NCBI RefSeq assembly: GCF_003719335.1
Contig: NZ_RIAS01000015.1
Span: forward strand, 62,001 to 126,000
Direction: 5' to 3'
Source: Paenibacillus amylolyticus
GTDB lineage: Bacteria > Bacillota > Bacilli > Paenibacillales > Paenibacillaceae
Length of the DNA stretch: 64,000 nucleotides
The position numbers and the translations under genes are program-made. Shown in pieces: positions 1 through 9,573 of the stretch (position 1 is its first letter; the number at the start of each line of letters is the position of its first letter). The notes beneath the pieces are model-generated. The model had not been told where the DNA came from. It was given only the letters and a program-made list of their open reading frames with translations, and did not search any database.

Positions 1-54
1 GTCGAGGAGACCTTTAATACATTTCTTGCTGAAGATGAAGAGGAAGCGAACTAA
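1..54 (+). CDS. DUF1292 protein, C-terminal end only (YrzB-like)
   Basis: Only the last 17 codons and the stop are inside the window; they read VEETFNTFLAEDEEEAN. This closely resembles the acidic tail of the YrzB/UPF0473 (DUF1292) family, which in Bacillus lies between the RuvX-type resolvase gene and mltG, exactly where it would be expected here. The function of the family is not established. The stop codon is followed directly by the next gene's ATG with no spacer, so the two are surely cotranscribed. Confidence 0.7.
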   Translation, partial: VEETFNTFLAEDEEEAN

Positions 55-369
55 ATGACGGAATATAATCGCAAAGACCTGAAATGGACAGATTCGCTGC
101 GTCTGGCATTCGGTGCTCATGTGGAGCTCGAGGAAGAGAACGGTAAATCACATCCGTATGAATTGCTCGCTGAATTTGAGGTACATGGGCAACAGTACGC
201 GGTGCTCCGCAGTTCATTGCGTCCGTATGATGAGGTTGAACTGCTACGGGTTGTACCTGGCAGCGAGGACCAGATCATGCCCGAATTAGTTACGATTGAT
301 GATGACGATGAGTGGGAGAGCATCTCGGAGCTCTATGATGAGTGCACACTCCCGATTGACGAGGATTAA
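55..369 (+). CDS. DUF1292 family protein, second copy
   Basis: A 104-residue acidic protein whose C-terminal half (a run of Asp/Glu around residues 82-95, with the pattern DDDDEWESISELYDE) resembles DUF1292 proteins. It starts immediately after the stop of the preceding YrzB-like gene, so two DUF1292-type genes sit in tandem. No signal peptide or membrane segment is visible. Most Bacillus genomes have one such gene at this locus, so this is probably a lineage-specific duplicate that has diverged. The biochemical role is unknown. mltG follows after a short gap. Confidence 0.7.
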   Translation: MTEYNRKDLKWTDSLRLAFGAHVELEEENGKSHPYELLAEFEVHGQQYAVLRSSLRPYDEVELLRVVPGSEDQIMPELVTIDDDDEWESISELYDECTLPIDED

Positions 370-444
370 TCAGCTTCAAATTGAAAAAACCGGAAGGGCG
401 GAGAAGTCCGCTCTTTTTGGTTGTGTAAAGGAGTTGTGTCTCTG

Positions 445-1485
445 TTGAAAGGCAAAGTCATAGGGATCTTACTGCTCGTACTGCTCATTCTGGCCGGAGG
501 AGCTGGCGGGTATGTATGGAACATGATGCGTCCGGTTGAAGCTTCTTCTGAGCCAGTCGTATTTGAAATCAAGAGCGGCTCGGGTATATCCCAAATTGCG
601 GATCAGCTGCAGCGGGAAGGACTTATCCGAAACAGTCTGGTGTTCAAAGGTTATTTAAAGTGGAAGAAGCTGGGCAGTAATTTTATGGCGGGTAAATATG
701 CCATGAACCCAGGTGTGACGTACGATGAGATCATTCACAAACTGAGTAGCGGCGAGGTTGTCCCTGAGGAGATGGTGAAGTTTACGATCCCGGAAGGTTA
801 CACCGTTTTACAGATGGCGGACAAGCTTTCAGCTGAGGGTATTGTGGATAAAAAGGAGTTCCTTAAGCTGGCCAATGATCCTTCAGCCTTCGATGTGGAT
901 ATCATCAAAAGCATCCCGGTGGATGAAGAATTGAGATATGTGCTGGAAGGTTATCTTTTCCCTGAAACCTACGAAATGAAAAAAGGCAGCAACACGCATG
1001 ATGTGATGCAGCGAATGCTGGAAGAGTTTCAGACGAAAGTGAATTCCATTCCAGATTTGCAAGCGGGACTTGATGAAAAGAAACTTTCGTTGCATGAACT
1101 GCTGACGATTGCATCGCTGGTGGAACGGGAAGTTGTCGTAGATCAGGAACGTGCACTGGTAGCAGGGGTAATCTATAATCGGATTAATAAAGATATGAAG
1201 CTGGAGATCGATGCTACGGTGCAGTATTTGCTTGATAAACCGAAGGCAAGGTTGTTGTTTAAGGACCTTAAGGTACAAAGTCCGTATAATACGTACTTAA
1301 ACAAGGGTCTACCACCTGGCCCGATTGCCAGTCCGAGTCTTGCGTCCATCAAGGCAGCATTGAATCCGGAAGCTTCGGAATATCTGTTTTATGTAACGAA
1401 AAAGGATGGAACTTCAGGGCATCTGTTTGCCAAGACATACAAGGAACATCAGCAAAATATAGCCAAAAGTAAGGCTGCGCAATAA
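445..1485 (+). CDS. mltG: Endolytic peptidoglycan transglycosylase MltG
   Basis: A 346-residue YceG/MltG family protein. An N-terminal transmembrane helix (about residues 4-22) anchors it outside the membrane. A LysM-like region is followed by the catalytic YceG domain, with the family's glutamate in the LVEREV motif near residue 238, and motifs YNTYLNKGLPPGPI and NPEASEYLFYV further on. Known members cleave nascent glycan strands at the membrane and set glycan length. The start is a judgement: TTG at 445 has AAAGGAG 11 nt upstream, whereas GTG at 436 is too close to it and TTG at 421 lies upstream of it. It is followed after 14 nt by trhP1. Confidence 0.9.
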   Translation: MKGKVIGILLLVLLILAGGAGGYVWNMMRPVEASSEPVVFEIKSGSGISQIADQLQREGLIRNSLVFKGYLKWKKLGSNFMAGKYAMNPGVTYDEIIHKLSSGEVVPEEMVKFTIPEGYTVLQMADKLSAEGIVDKKEFLKLANDPSAFDVDIIKSIPVDEELRYVLEGYLFPETYEMKKGSNTHDVMQRMLEEFQTKVNSIPDLQAGLDEKKLSLHELLTIASLVEREVVVDQERALVAGVIYNRINKDMKLEIDATVQYLLDKPKARLLFKDLKVQSPYNTYLNKGLPPGPIASPSLASIKAALNPEASEYLFYVTKKDGTSGHLFAKTYKEHQQNIAKSKAAQ

Positions 1486-1499
1486 GCGGAGGGGATTAG

Positions 1500-2429
1500 A
1501 TGAGTACAAAACATGAACTGCTCGTGACAGCAGCAAATGTAAGAGAAGCAGAAGCATTGCTTCAAGCCGGAGCTGACGCTTTATTAATTGGGGATGATCG
1601 CTTTGGCATGCGTCTGCCGGGCAACTTTAGCCTGGACGAGACTGCAGAGGTGGCGGCCATGGCTGCCAAACATGAGGCTCGGATTATTGTTTCTATGAAC
1701 AACCTGATGTCGAATGAATTATTGAAAGAATTGCCTGAATATGTGCAAGCTTTGGGCCGAATTGGCGTGCACGCGGTCGAGTTTAACGATCCATCCGTAC
1801 TGGCAGCGATTAAGGAGCATGCACCGCATATTCATTTGCATTGGAATGCAGAGATGACGTCCACAAACTATGCAACAGCTAACTACTGGGGAACCAAAGG
1901 GGCCAGCCGCGTTGTCCTTGCCCGTGAGTTGAACATGGACGAAATTACGGAGATGGTTCCATTTTTAAAAGTGGAGGCGCAGGTGCAGGTTCATGGCATG
2001 ACCAATATTTATCACTCCAAGCGCAGCCTGGTTCAGAGTTACATGGCTCATCAAGGACGTCCTGTGGAGGGAAATCTCGGTAAGGAACGCGGTTTGTTCC
2101 TGATTGAAGCGGAGCGACGGGATGAGAAGTTTCCGATCTATGAGGACATCAATGGGACGCATATTATGAGTTCTGAGGACATTTGCATTTTGGAAGATCT
2201 TCATCTGATGATGGAGGCAGGTGTACACAGCTTCAAAGTGGAGGGAATCCTCAAGCCCTTGGCATACAACGAAGCGGTCATTCGTGCTTACCGTAAAGCA
2301 ATAGATCTGTATGAAGCAGACGCAGAGGCTTATGCATATGACGAAGAATGGTTGCGTGAGGTTCGTGAGCTGCAGGACCCTGAGCGGGAATTGTCATTTG
2401 GATTTTTCTATAAAGAACAAGTGTATTAA
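1500..2429 (+). CDS. trhP1: U32 peptidase-family tRNA hydroxylation protein TrhP1 (YrrN-like)
   Basis: A 309-residue U32 family protein, the same length as Bacillus YrrN/TrhP1. It contains the family motifs for a TIM-barrel-like fold (LLQAGADALLIG near the N-terminus) and the signature HSFKVEGILKP near residue 245. In B. subtilis TrhP1 and TrhP2 together are needed for prephenate-dependent 5-hydroxyuridine at the tRNA wobble position. It lacks the iron-sulfur cysteines seen in its partner, as is usual. GGAGGGG precedes the ATG. The trmR methyltransferase gene that lies between mltG and yrrN in B. subtilis is not present here. Confidence 0.88.
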   Translation: MSTKHELLVTAANVREAEALLQAGADALLIGDDRFGMRLPGNFSLDETAEVAAMAAKHEARIIVSMNNLMSNELLKELPEYVQALGRIGVHAVEFNDPSVLAAIKEHAPHIHLHWNAEMTSTNYATANYWGTKGASRVVLARELNMDEITEMVPFLKVEAQVQVHGMTNIYHSKRSLVQSYMAHQGRPVEGNLGKERGLFLIEAERRDEKFPIYEDINGTHIMSSEDICILEDLHLMMEAGVHSFKVEGILKPLAYNEAVIRAYRKAIDLYEADAEAYAYDEEWLREVRELQDPERELSFGFFYKEQVY

Positions 2430-2446
2430 TAGACGAGGTGAACAAG

Positions 2447-3775
2447 ATGGAAACAGTGGCGGTCAAACGGAAGTTTTCTGGTAAACGTAACCGTCTGGAT
2501 AAACCGGAGCTCTTGGCTCCGGCGGGAAATCTGGAAAAATTAAAATTTGCGATTCACTATGGGGCTGACGCCGTATATATCGGCGGACAGGCTTATGGAC
2601 TTCGTTCGAATGCGGATAACTTCAGTTTTGAAGAAATGCGTGAAGGTGTAGAATTTGCGAAAAAATATGGAGCTAAAGTATTCGTAGCAACGAATATCTA
2701 TGCCCATAACGAAGATGTGGCAGGTATTGAAGAGTACTTGCAGAACCTGTATGATGCAGGCATCTCCGCGGTTATTGTTGCCGATCCGGCTATCATTGAA
2801 GTGGCTTTGCGTGCAGTACCGGGCCTGGAAGTGCATCTTAGCACACAACAATCCACATTGAACTGGCAAGCCGTGAAGTTCTGGAAGGACGAAGGACTGC
2901 CACGGGTTGTGCTTGGTCGTGAGACAAGCTTTGAAGAGATTGAAGAGATCAAGGCGAATGTGGATATCGAGATTGAGGCCTTCATTCACGGAGCGATGTG
3001 TTCCTCCTATTCGGGACGTTGTGTATTGTCTAACCATTTTACAGACCGAGACTCCAACCGTGGAGGTTGCTGTCAGTCTTGTCGCTGGAAGTATGATCTG
3101 TTTGAAGATGCGAGAGAAGATACGGTCTGGGTAAGCGAAGAGGAAATGCAGATGAAGGCTCCTGCACCCTTTAAACTGGGAGATAATCAACTGCCTTTGT
3201 TCCAGGAACAGGATAATTCTTTCTCCATGGGCTCGAAAGACCTGTGCATGATCGGTCATATCCCGGAATTGATTGATGTGGGTGTAGACAGCTTCAAAAT
3301 CGAAGGACGGATGAAATCGATTCACTACGTTGCGACTGTTGTGAACGTATATCGTCAGGCTATTGACTCTTACATGGCTGATCCTGAAAATTATGTGCTT
3401 AAACCGGAGTGGGTGGAAGAAATGAATAAAGCGGCGAACCGGCCGCTGAATACCGGTTTCTTCTACGATACGCCTGATCATGAAGATCATATCTATGAGC
3501 CGGAAGAGAAAGCAGTGCCTTACGACTTTGCTGGTCTGGTTATGGGATATGATGAAGAAACGGGCATGGCAACGATTCAGCAGCGTAATCACTTTAAGCC
3601 GGGACAGGAAATCGAGTTCTTCGGTCCCAAAGGTACTTTTTTCAAACAAGTGGTAGGTGAAATTCAGGATGAACAAGGCAATATTCTTGATGCTGCCAGA
3701 CATCCGTTGCAGCTGGTGAAGATGAAAGTCGATCAGCCAGTCTCTTACTTTGACATGATGAGAAAAAAGAAGTAG
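2447..3775 (+). CDS. trhP2: U32 peptidase-family tRNA hydroxylation protein TrhP2 (YrrO-like)
   Basis: A 442-residue U32 protein, partner of the upstream gene. It starts PELLAPAGNLEKLKFA, carries the U32 signature DSFKIEGRMKS near residue 280, and has the clustered cysteines GAMCSSYSGRC and GGCCQSCRW (residues about 183-211), which bind an iron-sulfur cluster in this subfamily. The C-terminal part is the short beta-barrel U32 domain. The ATG at 2447 is preceded by GAGGTG with a 6-nt spacer; a GTG at 2438 lies within that site and is less likely. A terminator follows, ending the operon. Confidence 0.9.
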   Translation: METVAVKRKFSGKRNRLDKPELLAPAGNLEKLKFAIHYGADAVYIGGQAYGLRSNADNFSFEEMREGVEFAKKYGAKVFVATNIYAHNEDVAGIEEYLQNLYDAGISAVIVADPAIIEVALRAVPGLEVHLSTQQSTLNWQAVKFWKDEGLPRVVLGRETSFEEIEEIKANVDIEIEAFIHGAMCSSYSGRCVLSNHFTDRDSNRGGCCQSCRWKYDLFEDAREDTVWVSEEEMQMKAPAPFKLGDNQLPLFQEQDNSFSMGSKDLCMIGHIPELIDVGVDSFKIEGRMKSIHYVATVVNVYRQAIDSYMADPENYVLKPEWVEEMNKAANRPLNTGFFYDTPDHEDHIYEPEEKAVPYDFAGLVMGYDEETGMATIQQRNHFKPGQEIEFFGPKGTFFKQVVGEIQDEQGNILDAARHPLQLVKMKVDQPVSYFDMMRKKK

Positions 3776-3845
3776 GCTTATTTACCTAGTGTGAAACAAC
3801 ATAATGTTAATGAATCACAAATTTGTGTTATAAAGTGCAGAAATG

Positions 3846-3881
3846 GACCTCCGTATATCGGTATATGGGGGTCTTTTTTTT
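3846..3881 (+). terminator. Rho-independent terminator after trhP2
   Basis: GACCTCCGTATAT and ATATGGGGGTC form a stem with a CGGT loop and are followed by eight T. Confidence 0.85.
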
Positions 3882-3943
3882 ATAGAAAAATAGGAAAAAA
3901 GTTGTAATATATTTCTGAGGAATTGGAGGGAAAGCAGGAAAGC

Positions 3944-3950
3944 TGTCGAA
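3944..3950 (+). promoter_or_regulatory. TGTCGAA box upstream of chemoreceptor gene
   Basis: TGTCGAA matches the core of a Spo0A box and lies about 65 nt before the chemoreceptor start. It could also be chance or part of an unrecognised promoter. No convincing sigma-D promoter was found in the interval. Confidence 0.25.
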
Positions 3951-4014
3951 TACTACATATTTATAGGGGAGAGATTGAAAAATCTAACAAGAAAATTACT
4001 GGCAGGTGATTGGG

Positions 4015-6297
4015 ATGGTACAAAAGAAGGATAAAGACAGTGGGGAACACATTACACAACCCGAGCAGGCTAAGCCTGATAAGACACAGAATGTAAAAAA
4101 AATTAAACCGGTCAAAATCAAAAAAGAAGGGATACATAAAAAACCTTTCAAATTTGATCGCAGTAAGATCCGGTTTGATTGGATCAAAGTGGATTGGTTG
4201 AAGAAGCAACTGAAGAATCGTGATTGGAAAGGACTTGGAGGCAATTCCTTCAAACAGATTAGAAAGGTGAATCCAGTCAAATCTGTAGGAGTTAAACTTT
4301 TTTTGATCTTTTTTGCAGCCATTATGATTGTTGTTATTAGTCTGGGCCTATTATCCTATTCCAAGGCTAAAAATACAATCGAGGCTAATGCATCCAGAGC
4401 AAATCAGGAAACGATTGATCAAACCAAGCAGAAGCTGGATATTATTTTGGAACGTTTTGTGGATACGTCCACACAGATCTTTTTTGATCCAGAGATGCAG
4501 TCATTGCTTCAAAAAATGTCTGATCCGAATCTGACAGCATATGATACGTTCGTCAATTCGAGTTCAATTAATAAACAGTTATCGAATGTAGCTTTTACAA
4601 ACAAATCTATGGAAGCGATTTATTTGGTGCCAACAGATGAATCAAAATCCGTTATGGGAACTGGGAACAGCAGTTCAACGATGGGAAGCATTCGCCAGGA
4701 AGCCTGGTACAGTGATCTCATTGCACAGGGAGGATATCGCTGGCTCCCAACAGAAGAGAAAACGGATGGTACGACACCGACTTTCCGAATTGCACGTTCT
4801 ATGAAGAACCTGCAAGGTACGACACAGTCTTACGTACTGATCATTGAATTGAAACTGGAAGTGCTGGAAGAGCAACTGAAATCACTGGATCTGGGGGCAG
4901 GTGCGGTGCTTCAATTGATTGCTCCCGACAACAAAGTGGTTGCATCATCCATTGCGGGGCGTACAGGAAAAGAGACAGATCTTGCCTTTGTTAAAGATTT
5001 AAAGGAACCGGCAGGAAGTACAAATACCGAATATGATATCGAAGGCAAGTCGACGAATATGCTGGCTGTATATAGCACGCTGGATTCATCCGCGTGGAAA
5101 CTAATCGGTATGGTTCCAACTTCAATGCTGGTTAAAGATGCAAAAGGCATCTTAACGATGACCTTGTGGATGGCGCTCGCATTTGCAGCCCTTGCTGTGG
5201 TAATCGGTGTCTGGATGGTTCGTATGATTGCTCGTCCGCTCAGCGGATTGAAAGATCTTATGCAGGAGGGTGCAAAAGGAAATCTGAAAGTACGAACTCC
5301 GTATAGTTCCCAAGATGAGATTGGGCAACTATCCGCTGCATTTAATACGATGATGGAACAAATTACGAAGCTGGTCGAGCAGACCAATCGTTCTGCACAG
5401 GAAGTATTGGATACAGCTACAGAACTGAGCAATGCTTCGAAGAAAACAGCCGTATCTGCTTCTGAGATTGCTGTAGCTACTGAAGAAATTGCTGGTGGTG
5501 CAGGTAGTCTGGCAACGGAAGCGGAACGTGGCAATGAGTTGACGGATAATATCTCTCGTCAGATGGAAAGTGTGATTGCAGCGAATGAAGAGATGGGCAG
5601 TTCTGCCCGTCATGTTGAAAAATCCAGTCAAACAGGAACACAGCATCTGAATCAGTTGATGACCAAAACGCAGAAGACCGAAGAAATGATTGGAGCGTTG
5701 GTTAACAAAGTTGATTCGTTAAAAGAGAGCACATCCTCTGTATTGAAGGTGCTCGATGTTATGCAAAATATTACGAAACAGACCAATATTTTGTCTCTAA
5801 ATGCAACGATTGAAGCAGCGCGGGCTGGTGCAGCTGGACGTGGTTTTATGGTCGTAGCGGACGAAGTACGTCAACTTGCTGCACAGTCCAGACAGTCCAT
5901 TGATATGGTTGGGGAGATTACCGACAAAATCATGTCAGAGATGAATGAAACGGTAAAAGCCCTGTCCGATGCATATCCTTTGTTTAAGGAACAGATGGAT
6001 GCTGTAAAAGATACGAATGTGATCTTTGCTTCTGTACAGGACCAAATGGGTGCTTTCGTTGAACGTCTGGGTATGGTTACAGGCTCCATTGGAGAGTTGA
6101 GCAAATCGCAAGCAACCTTGTCTGAAGCGATGAGCAATGTCAGCGCTGTTGCTGAAGAGTCCTCGGCAACTTCAGAGGAAGTGGCTTCTTTGAGCAGTGA
6201 ACAGCAAAACATCAGTAATCAACTCGTTAGCCTCTCTGGCAAGCTGGAGAATGTGTCGACTGAACTGAAAGAAACACTCTCACGTTTTACCGTGTAA
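4015..6297 (+). CDS. Methyl-accepting chemotaxis protein
   Basis: A 760-residue chemoreceptor. From the N-terminus: an unusual cytoplasmic stretch of about 90 residues, very rich in Lys with repeated W, then transmembrane helix 1 (about 94-114), an extracellular sensor region (about 115-380, Cache-like in layout), helix 2 (about 383-405), a HAMP domain (about 405-460) and a long cytoplasmic signalling hairpin with the conserved tip ILSLNATIEAARAGAAGRGF. It should signal through CheA/CheW. The ligand is unknown. ATG at 4015 has GGCAGG 8 nt upstream; an in-frame GTG at 4006 sits in that site. It is monocistronic between two terminators. Confidence 0.9.
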   Translation: MVQKKDKDSGEHITQPEQAKPDKTQNVKKIKPVKIKKEGIHKKPFKFDRSKIRFDWIKVDWLKKQLKNRDWKGLGGNSFKQIRKVNPVKSVGVKLFLIFFAAIMIVVISLGLLSYSKAKNTIEANASRANQETIDQTKQKLDIILERFVDTSTQIFFDPEMQSLLQKMSDPNLTAYDTFVNSSSINKQLSNVAFTNKSMEAIYLVPTDESKSVMGTGNSSSTMGSIRQEAWYSDLIAQGGYRWLPTEEKTDGTTPTFRIARSMKNLQGTTQSYVLIIELKLEVLEEQLKSLDLGAGAVLQLIAPDNKVVASSIAGRTGKETDLAFVKDLKEPAGSTNTEYDIEGKSTNMLAVYSTLDSSAWKLIGMVPTSMLVKDAKGILTMTLWMALAFAALAVVIGVWMVRMIARPLSGLKDLMQEGAKGNLKVRTPYSSQDEIGQLSAAFNTMMEQITKLVEQTNRSAQEVLDTATELSNASKKTAVSASEIAVATEEIAGGAGSLATEAERGNELTDNISRQMESVIAANEEMGSSARHVEKSSQTGTQHLNQLMTKTQKTEEMIGALVNKVDSLKESTSSVLKVLDVMQNITKQTNILSLNATIEAARAGAAGRGFMVVADEVRQLAAQSRQSIDMVGEITDKIMSEMNETVKALSDAYPLFKEQMDAVKDTNVIFASVQDQMGAFVERLGMVTGSIGELSKSQATLSEAMSNVSAVAEESSATSEEVASLSSEQQNISNQLVSLSGKLENVSTELKETLSRFTV

Positions 6298-6328
6298 CCA
6301 GCAGACAACAAGCTGCAAATTACAAACG

Positions 6329-6360
6329 AACCTGCCTCTTCATCGAGGCAGGTTTTCTTT
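6329..6360 (+). terminator. Terminator after chemoreceptor gene
   Basis: AACCTGCCTC and GAGGCAGGTT form a perfect 10-bp stem around a six-nt loop, followed by TTCTTT. Confidence 0.9.
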
Positions 6361-6425
6361 GGCTTTCCGGATAATTCCAGAGAGGACAACGCATAATACA
6401 CGAAAAAGGTGAGGGTGGAACAGGT

Positions 6426-8219
6426 GTGCAGTTGCAACTTGTGTGGAAACGTCGTATAGCCATAATTAGCGCCGGACTTACTCTTCTCTTCGCAGTGTTG
6501 GTGCTGAGGCTAGGCTGGATTCAAATGGTTCAAGTGAACCGAATCATGCCCGGGTTTCAGCGAACCGTGCGTGAGATGTCAGTGCTGCAACGTGAACATG
6601 GTGTGATGCTGGATTCTGGACGTGGGCAGTTTACGGATGTTCACGGCCGTCCATTAACAGGGAAGATGCAATGGGGGCTGGTGCTTTATCCATCCATCGG
6701 GAAAAGTGAGCATGATTTCAAGCTCAAACAACTAGCCTCCTTCCTTCATACAGATGTGAACCAGTTAAAAAGGGAATGGCACAAGGAGAACACGCCACAT
6801 CTTTGGACTAGAGGCGGTTCAGAGCCTATTTTGTTAACGGATGCTCAAGTTGTAAATGTGCGGAACCTGCACCTCCAAGGAGCGGATGTGTATCCTGTCA
6901 TGACCAGGTATTTCCCGAAGGCTAGTGGAAGCCAGTGGCTGGGTTATTTGAGTGAGCATTCCGAAATTTATGGAGGAAATCACAGGCATCAAGATGAAGT
7001 AAAACAACCTTTTGCCATGAAATCGGGAGCAGCTGGACTGGAAAGAACGCTGGAGCCGTTGCTAAGAGGTGTAGGACCGACGTTAATAACGCGCATGGTA
7101 TCAGGGAATGGACAGGTTATCCCTGAGATGGATCCGCGCGTGATTGCACCTACAAATTCGCACTATCCATTAGTGGTGGAAACCACCATTGATGCACGTA
7201 TACAGCAGGGCATTGAAGAATTGTCAGAAGCATCCGGTCTAGAGGAAGGAGCCATAGTAGTTCTTGATGCTGCAAATGCAGATGTACGCGCAATGGTATC
7301 ACGTCCCTTTTATCAACCGCAGCATGTCGATCCACAGCACTCCTCCTGGGGGAACAGAGCTATACAAGCGGTTGCACCAGGCTCTATATTCAAAATCGTA
7401 ACGGCTGCAGCAGCCCTGGAAAATCAGGTTGTTTCTCGTGATGAGAAGTTTCACTGCGAAGGAGCTTATGGAAAATATGGCCTTTCCTGTTGGAAGGAGC
7501 ATGGACATGGTGAATTGAATTTGGAAAAGGGATTCGCGGAGTCATGTAACGTTGTTTTCGCTGAAACTGCACGTAGGCTTCACATGGAGCAGTTGGAACA
7601 AACTGCGGATCGCCTAGGGCTTTCACGTTCTGTTGGCTGGCAGGCACAACATATTGCGGGGATGCCGGTTTTAAAACATTTTGACCATGAAGAACCGGGG
7701 CGTATTCGGACAGAAGCCGTGAAGTCTGCAGATGAAGGCGCCAAAATCCAGACAGCCATTGGACAGCGGGATGTACGGGTCACTCCGCTACAGGCAGCGA
7801 ACTTGATTGTGACACTGTTACATGATGGAAAGGTAAACGCTCCCCGGCTTGTGCAACGAATCAGGTACGCGGATGGAGACACGATGTTAGATATGCCTTT
7901 GCATGCATCTCCTTCAGCAGCAGGACAGATTTCTCCGACCACAGCTCACCTGCTGTTAAGCTGGATGAATACCGTAGTACGGGAGGGAACAGGAAAATCC
8001 CTGCAACACGCGAGATGGCACGTCGCAGGGAAGTCAGGGACAGCTCAGGTACAACAAAAAGGGAAAGCCAAAAACAACCAATGGTTCATAGGATATGGGC
8101 CCGTAGAGAAGCCGAGATATGCTGTTGCTGTGTTGGTACAGAATGTCTCTCCGGAAGCTTCCCATCAGGCTACAGCTCTATTTCGCAAAATTACGGACTA
8201 TCTGGCAGAGTTCTCGTGA
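6426..8219 (+). CDS. Class B penicillin-binding protein (PbpI-like transpeptidase)
   Basis: A 597-residue membrane-anchored D,D-transpeptidase. One N-terminal transmembrane helix (about residues 8-28) precedes a dimerisation region and a C-terminal transpeptidase domain with all three active-site motifs: SIFK (Ser320, Lys323), SCN and KSGTAQ (KSG instead of the more usual KTG). There is no glycosyltransferase domain, so it is class B. Its length and its place shortly downstream of the trhP pair resemble B. subtilis pbpI (yrrR), a sporulation-linked protein, but orthology is inferred. GTG start; an AGGTGAGG-type site lies about 14 nt upstream. Confidence 0.85.
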   Translation: MQLQLVWKRRIAIISAGLTLLFAVLVLRLGWIQMVQVNRIMPGFQRTVREMSVLQREHGVMLDSGRGQFTDVHGRPLTGKMQWGLVLYPSIGKSEHDFKLKQLASFLHTDVNQLKREWHKENTPHLWTRGGSEPILLTDAQVVNVRNLHLQGADVYPVMTRYFPKASGSQWLGYLSEHSEIYGGNHRHQDEVKQPFAMKSGAAGLERTLEPLLRGVGPTLITRMVSGNGQVIPEMDPRVIAPTNSHYPLVVETTIDARIQQGIEELSEASGLEEGAIVVLDAANADVRAMVSRPFYQPQHVDPQHSSWGNRAIQAVAPGSIFKIVTAAAALENQVVSRDEKFHCEGAYGKYGLSCWKEHGHGELNLEKGFAESCNVVFAETARRLHMEQLEQTADRLGLSRSVGWQAQHIAGMPVLKHFDHEEPGRIRTEAVKSADEGAKIQTAIGQRDVRVTPLQAANLIVTLLHDGKVNAPRLVQRIRYADGDTMLDMPLHASPSAAGQISPTTAHLLLSWMNTVVREGTGKSLQHARWHVAGKSGTAQVQQKGKAKNNQWFIGYGPVEKPRYAVAVLVQNVSPEASHQATALFRKITDYLAEFS

Positions 8220-8252
8220 TTTGTTCACATGAGAGGATCACGAGTATGTCAT

Positions 8253-9401
8253 CTACTGATGTTCTGTCCTCTCTGAAACATCAGGAGCAGGAGGATCAAC
8301 CACTAATGGTGACGATTCGAATTCGTCAGTGGGCAGATGAATCCATTTTTGCAGATAACCTTGCTGTAGTAGTTCTTTTAACAAAATCAGAAGCACAGGA
8401 GATAACACGACACCTGCGAGTCCGAAGATCGACAGGGAAATTAACATAAACGAAAGCATCAAATAAGCAGAGGAAACACCAATGGAATTCCCTGAAATTT
8501 TCGGTTCAAGCAGTTGTCTTGTTAGCATGGTCACAGCTAAAACCACAATCAAGCCAATGGCGAGCGTACTATTGCCTACGATAAACAAATAAACAATCCA
8601 CGGAATAAATATCACTGGAACACCGAGTAGCGGCACCAGATCAAAAATGGCGCAGATCGCTGCGATTGTAAAGGCATTGGAGGTTCCCAGAATCAATAAC
8701 CCCGCATATATCAATACAAATGTAATGAGCATCATGATCAATTGTGCCTTCATATAGGAACGGATCGTTTTGAACACGTGTGTGCGCATAAATTCATTCG
8801 CCGTTTTTAATGTTTTGGGCGTTTTGGCACGAGCAAATTTGCGCCAGGATTCAATCTCAATACTGAGAAAAAATGCTAGAATGATCGCAATCCCGAAGTT
8901 TGTAATGAATGTGGAGAATGAGCTGAGAAAGCCGATGATGAATTGTGCTCCACTAGTGACCCAACGGGAAAGAATCCCGGATAGTGTGGCGAAATATTCG
9001 TTTACTTTATCCAGTATTCCGTCAGGAAGGGCATTGGACTTGTCCTGGATGAGCAAGACCAGATCCGTGAATTCACGCTGGATCATCTCAACATACACCG
9101 GGAAATTGAGCTGAAGATCGGAAATCTGTGAAATGATAAAAAAGCCTAGACCAAAGAAGGCAGCCACAATGAGCCCGAGAAACAACAACACGGATATGGC
9201 CGTTCCGGCTGTTTTGGGCAATCCTTTTCGGTGAAGGAATTTGGCTAACGGCTCAATCATCCAAAAGACAATAAATGAAAGAAAAACGGGTGCAGCGATA
9301 TGATACAATTTACTAAAGGCAAACATGATCACATACACGGTTAACACAAGCAGAGCGATATCAAAGACGGTGCGCCCATACTTTTTATAAAGCGGCAACA
9401 T
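8253..9401 (-). CDS. AI-2E family membrane transporter
   Basis: A 382-residue polytopic membrane protein of the AI-2E exporter/permease superfamily (YrrI, YtvI, YubA and related). About eight hydrophobic helices are visible, with paired helices at the N-terminus, a large extracytoplasmic loop (about 90-145) and the characteristic GSNAFTIAAICAIFDLVPLLGVP and LEPKISGNSIGVS regions. Substrates vary in this family and cannot be read from sequence. In-frame ATGs occur at 9407 and 9401 (3' coordinate of each); the second is favoured because AAAGGAG lies 9 nt upstream of it. It is convergent with the penicillin-binding protein gene. Confidence 0.85.
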   Translation of the reverse strand: MLPLYKKYGRTVFDIALLVLTVYVIMFAFSKLYHIAAPVFLSFIVFWMIEPLAKFLHRKGLPKTAGTAISVLLFLGLIVAAFFGLGFFIISQISDLQLNFPVYVEMIQREFTDLVLLIQDKSNALPDGILDKVNEYFATLSGILSRWVTSGAQFIIGFLSSFSTFITNFGIAIILAFFLSIEIESWRKFARAKTPKTLKTANEFMRTHVFKTIRSYMKAQLIMMLITFVLIYAGLLILGTSNAFTIAAICAIFDLVPLLGVPVIFIPWIVYLFIVGNSTLAIGLIVVLAVTMLTRQLLEPKISGNSIGVSSAYLMLSFMLISLSIFGLAGVVLSPVLLILLKELLQQGYLQKWIHLPTDEFESSPLVVDPPAPDVSERTEHQ

Positions 9402-9573
9402 GGACATAGACTCCTTTACAGGCAGAAATTAGATTGTATTCATTGTACATGATAGTGGGGATTTGAGGAAACAGCATTTAATAAAAGAACTAACTATGAT
9501 AAAATTAAAGGCGGTTTATTTTAGAAAGTGCCATATGGCCGTAAATTAGCAGGAGAAGTGGGGAATCGACATC

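Noticed and set aside
8213..8244. CTCGTGAT...ATCACGAG inverted repeat between the penicillin-binding protein and AI-2E genes
   Set aside because: The loop is 16 nt and there is no T run on either side, so it is not supported as a terminator.
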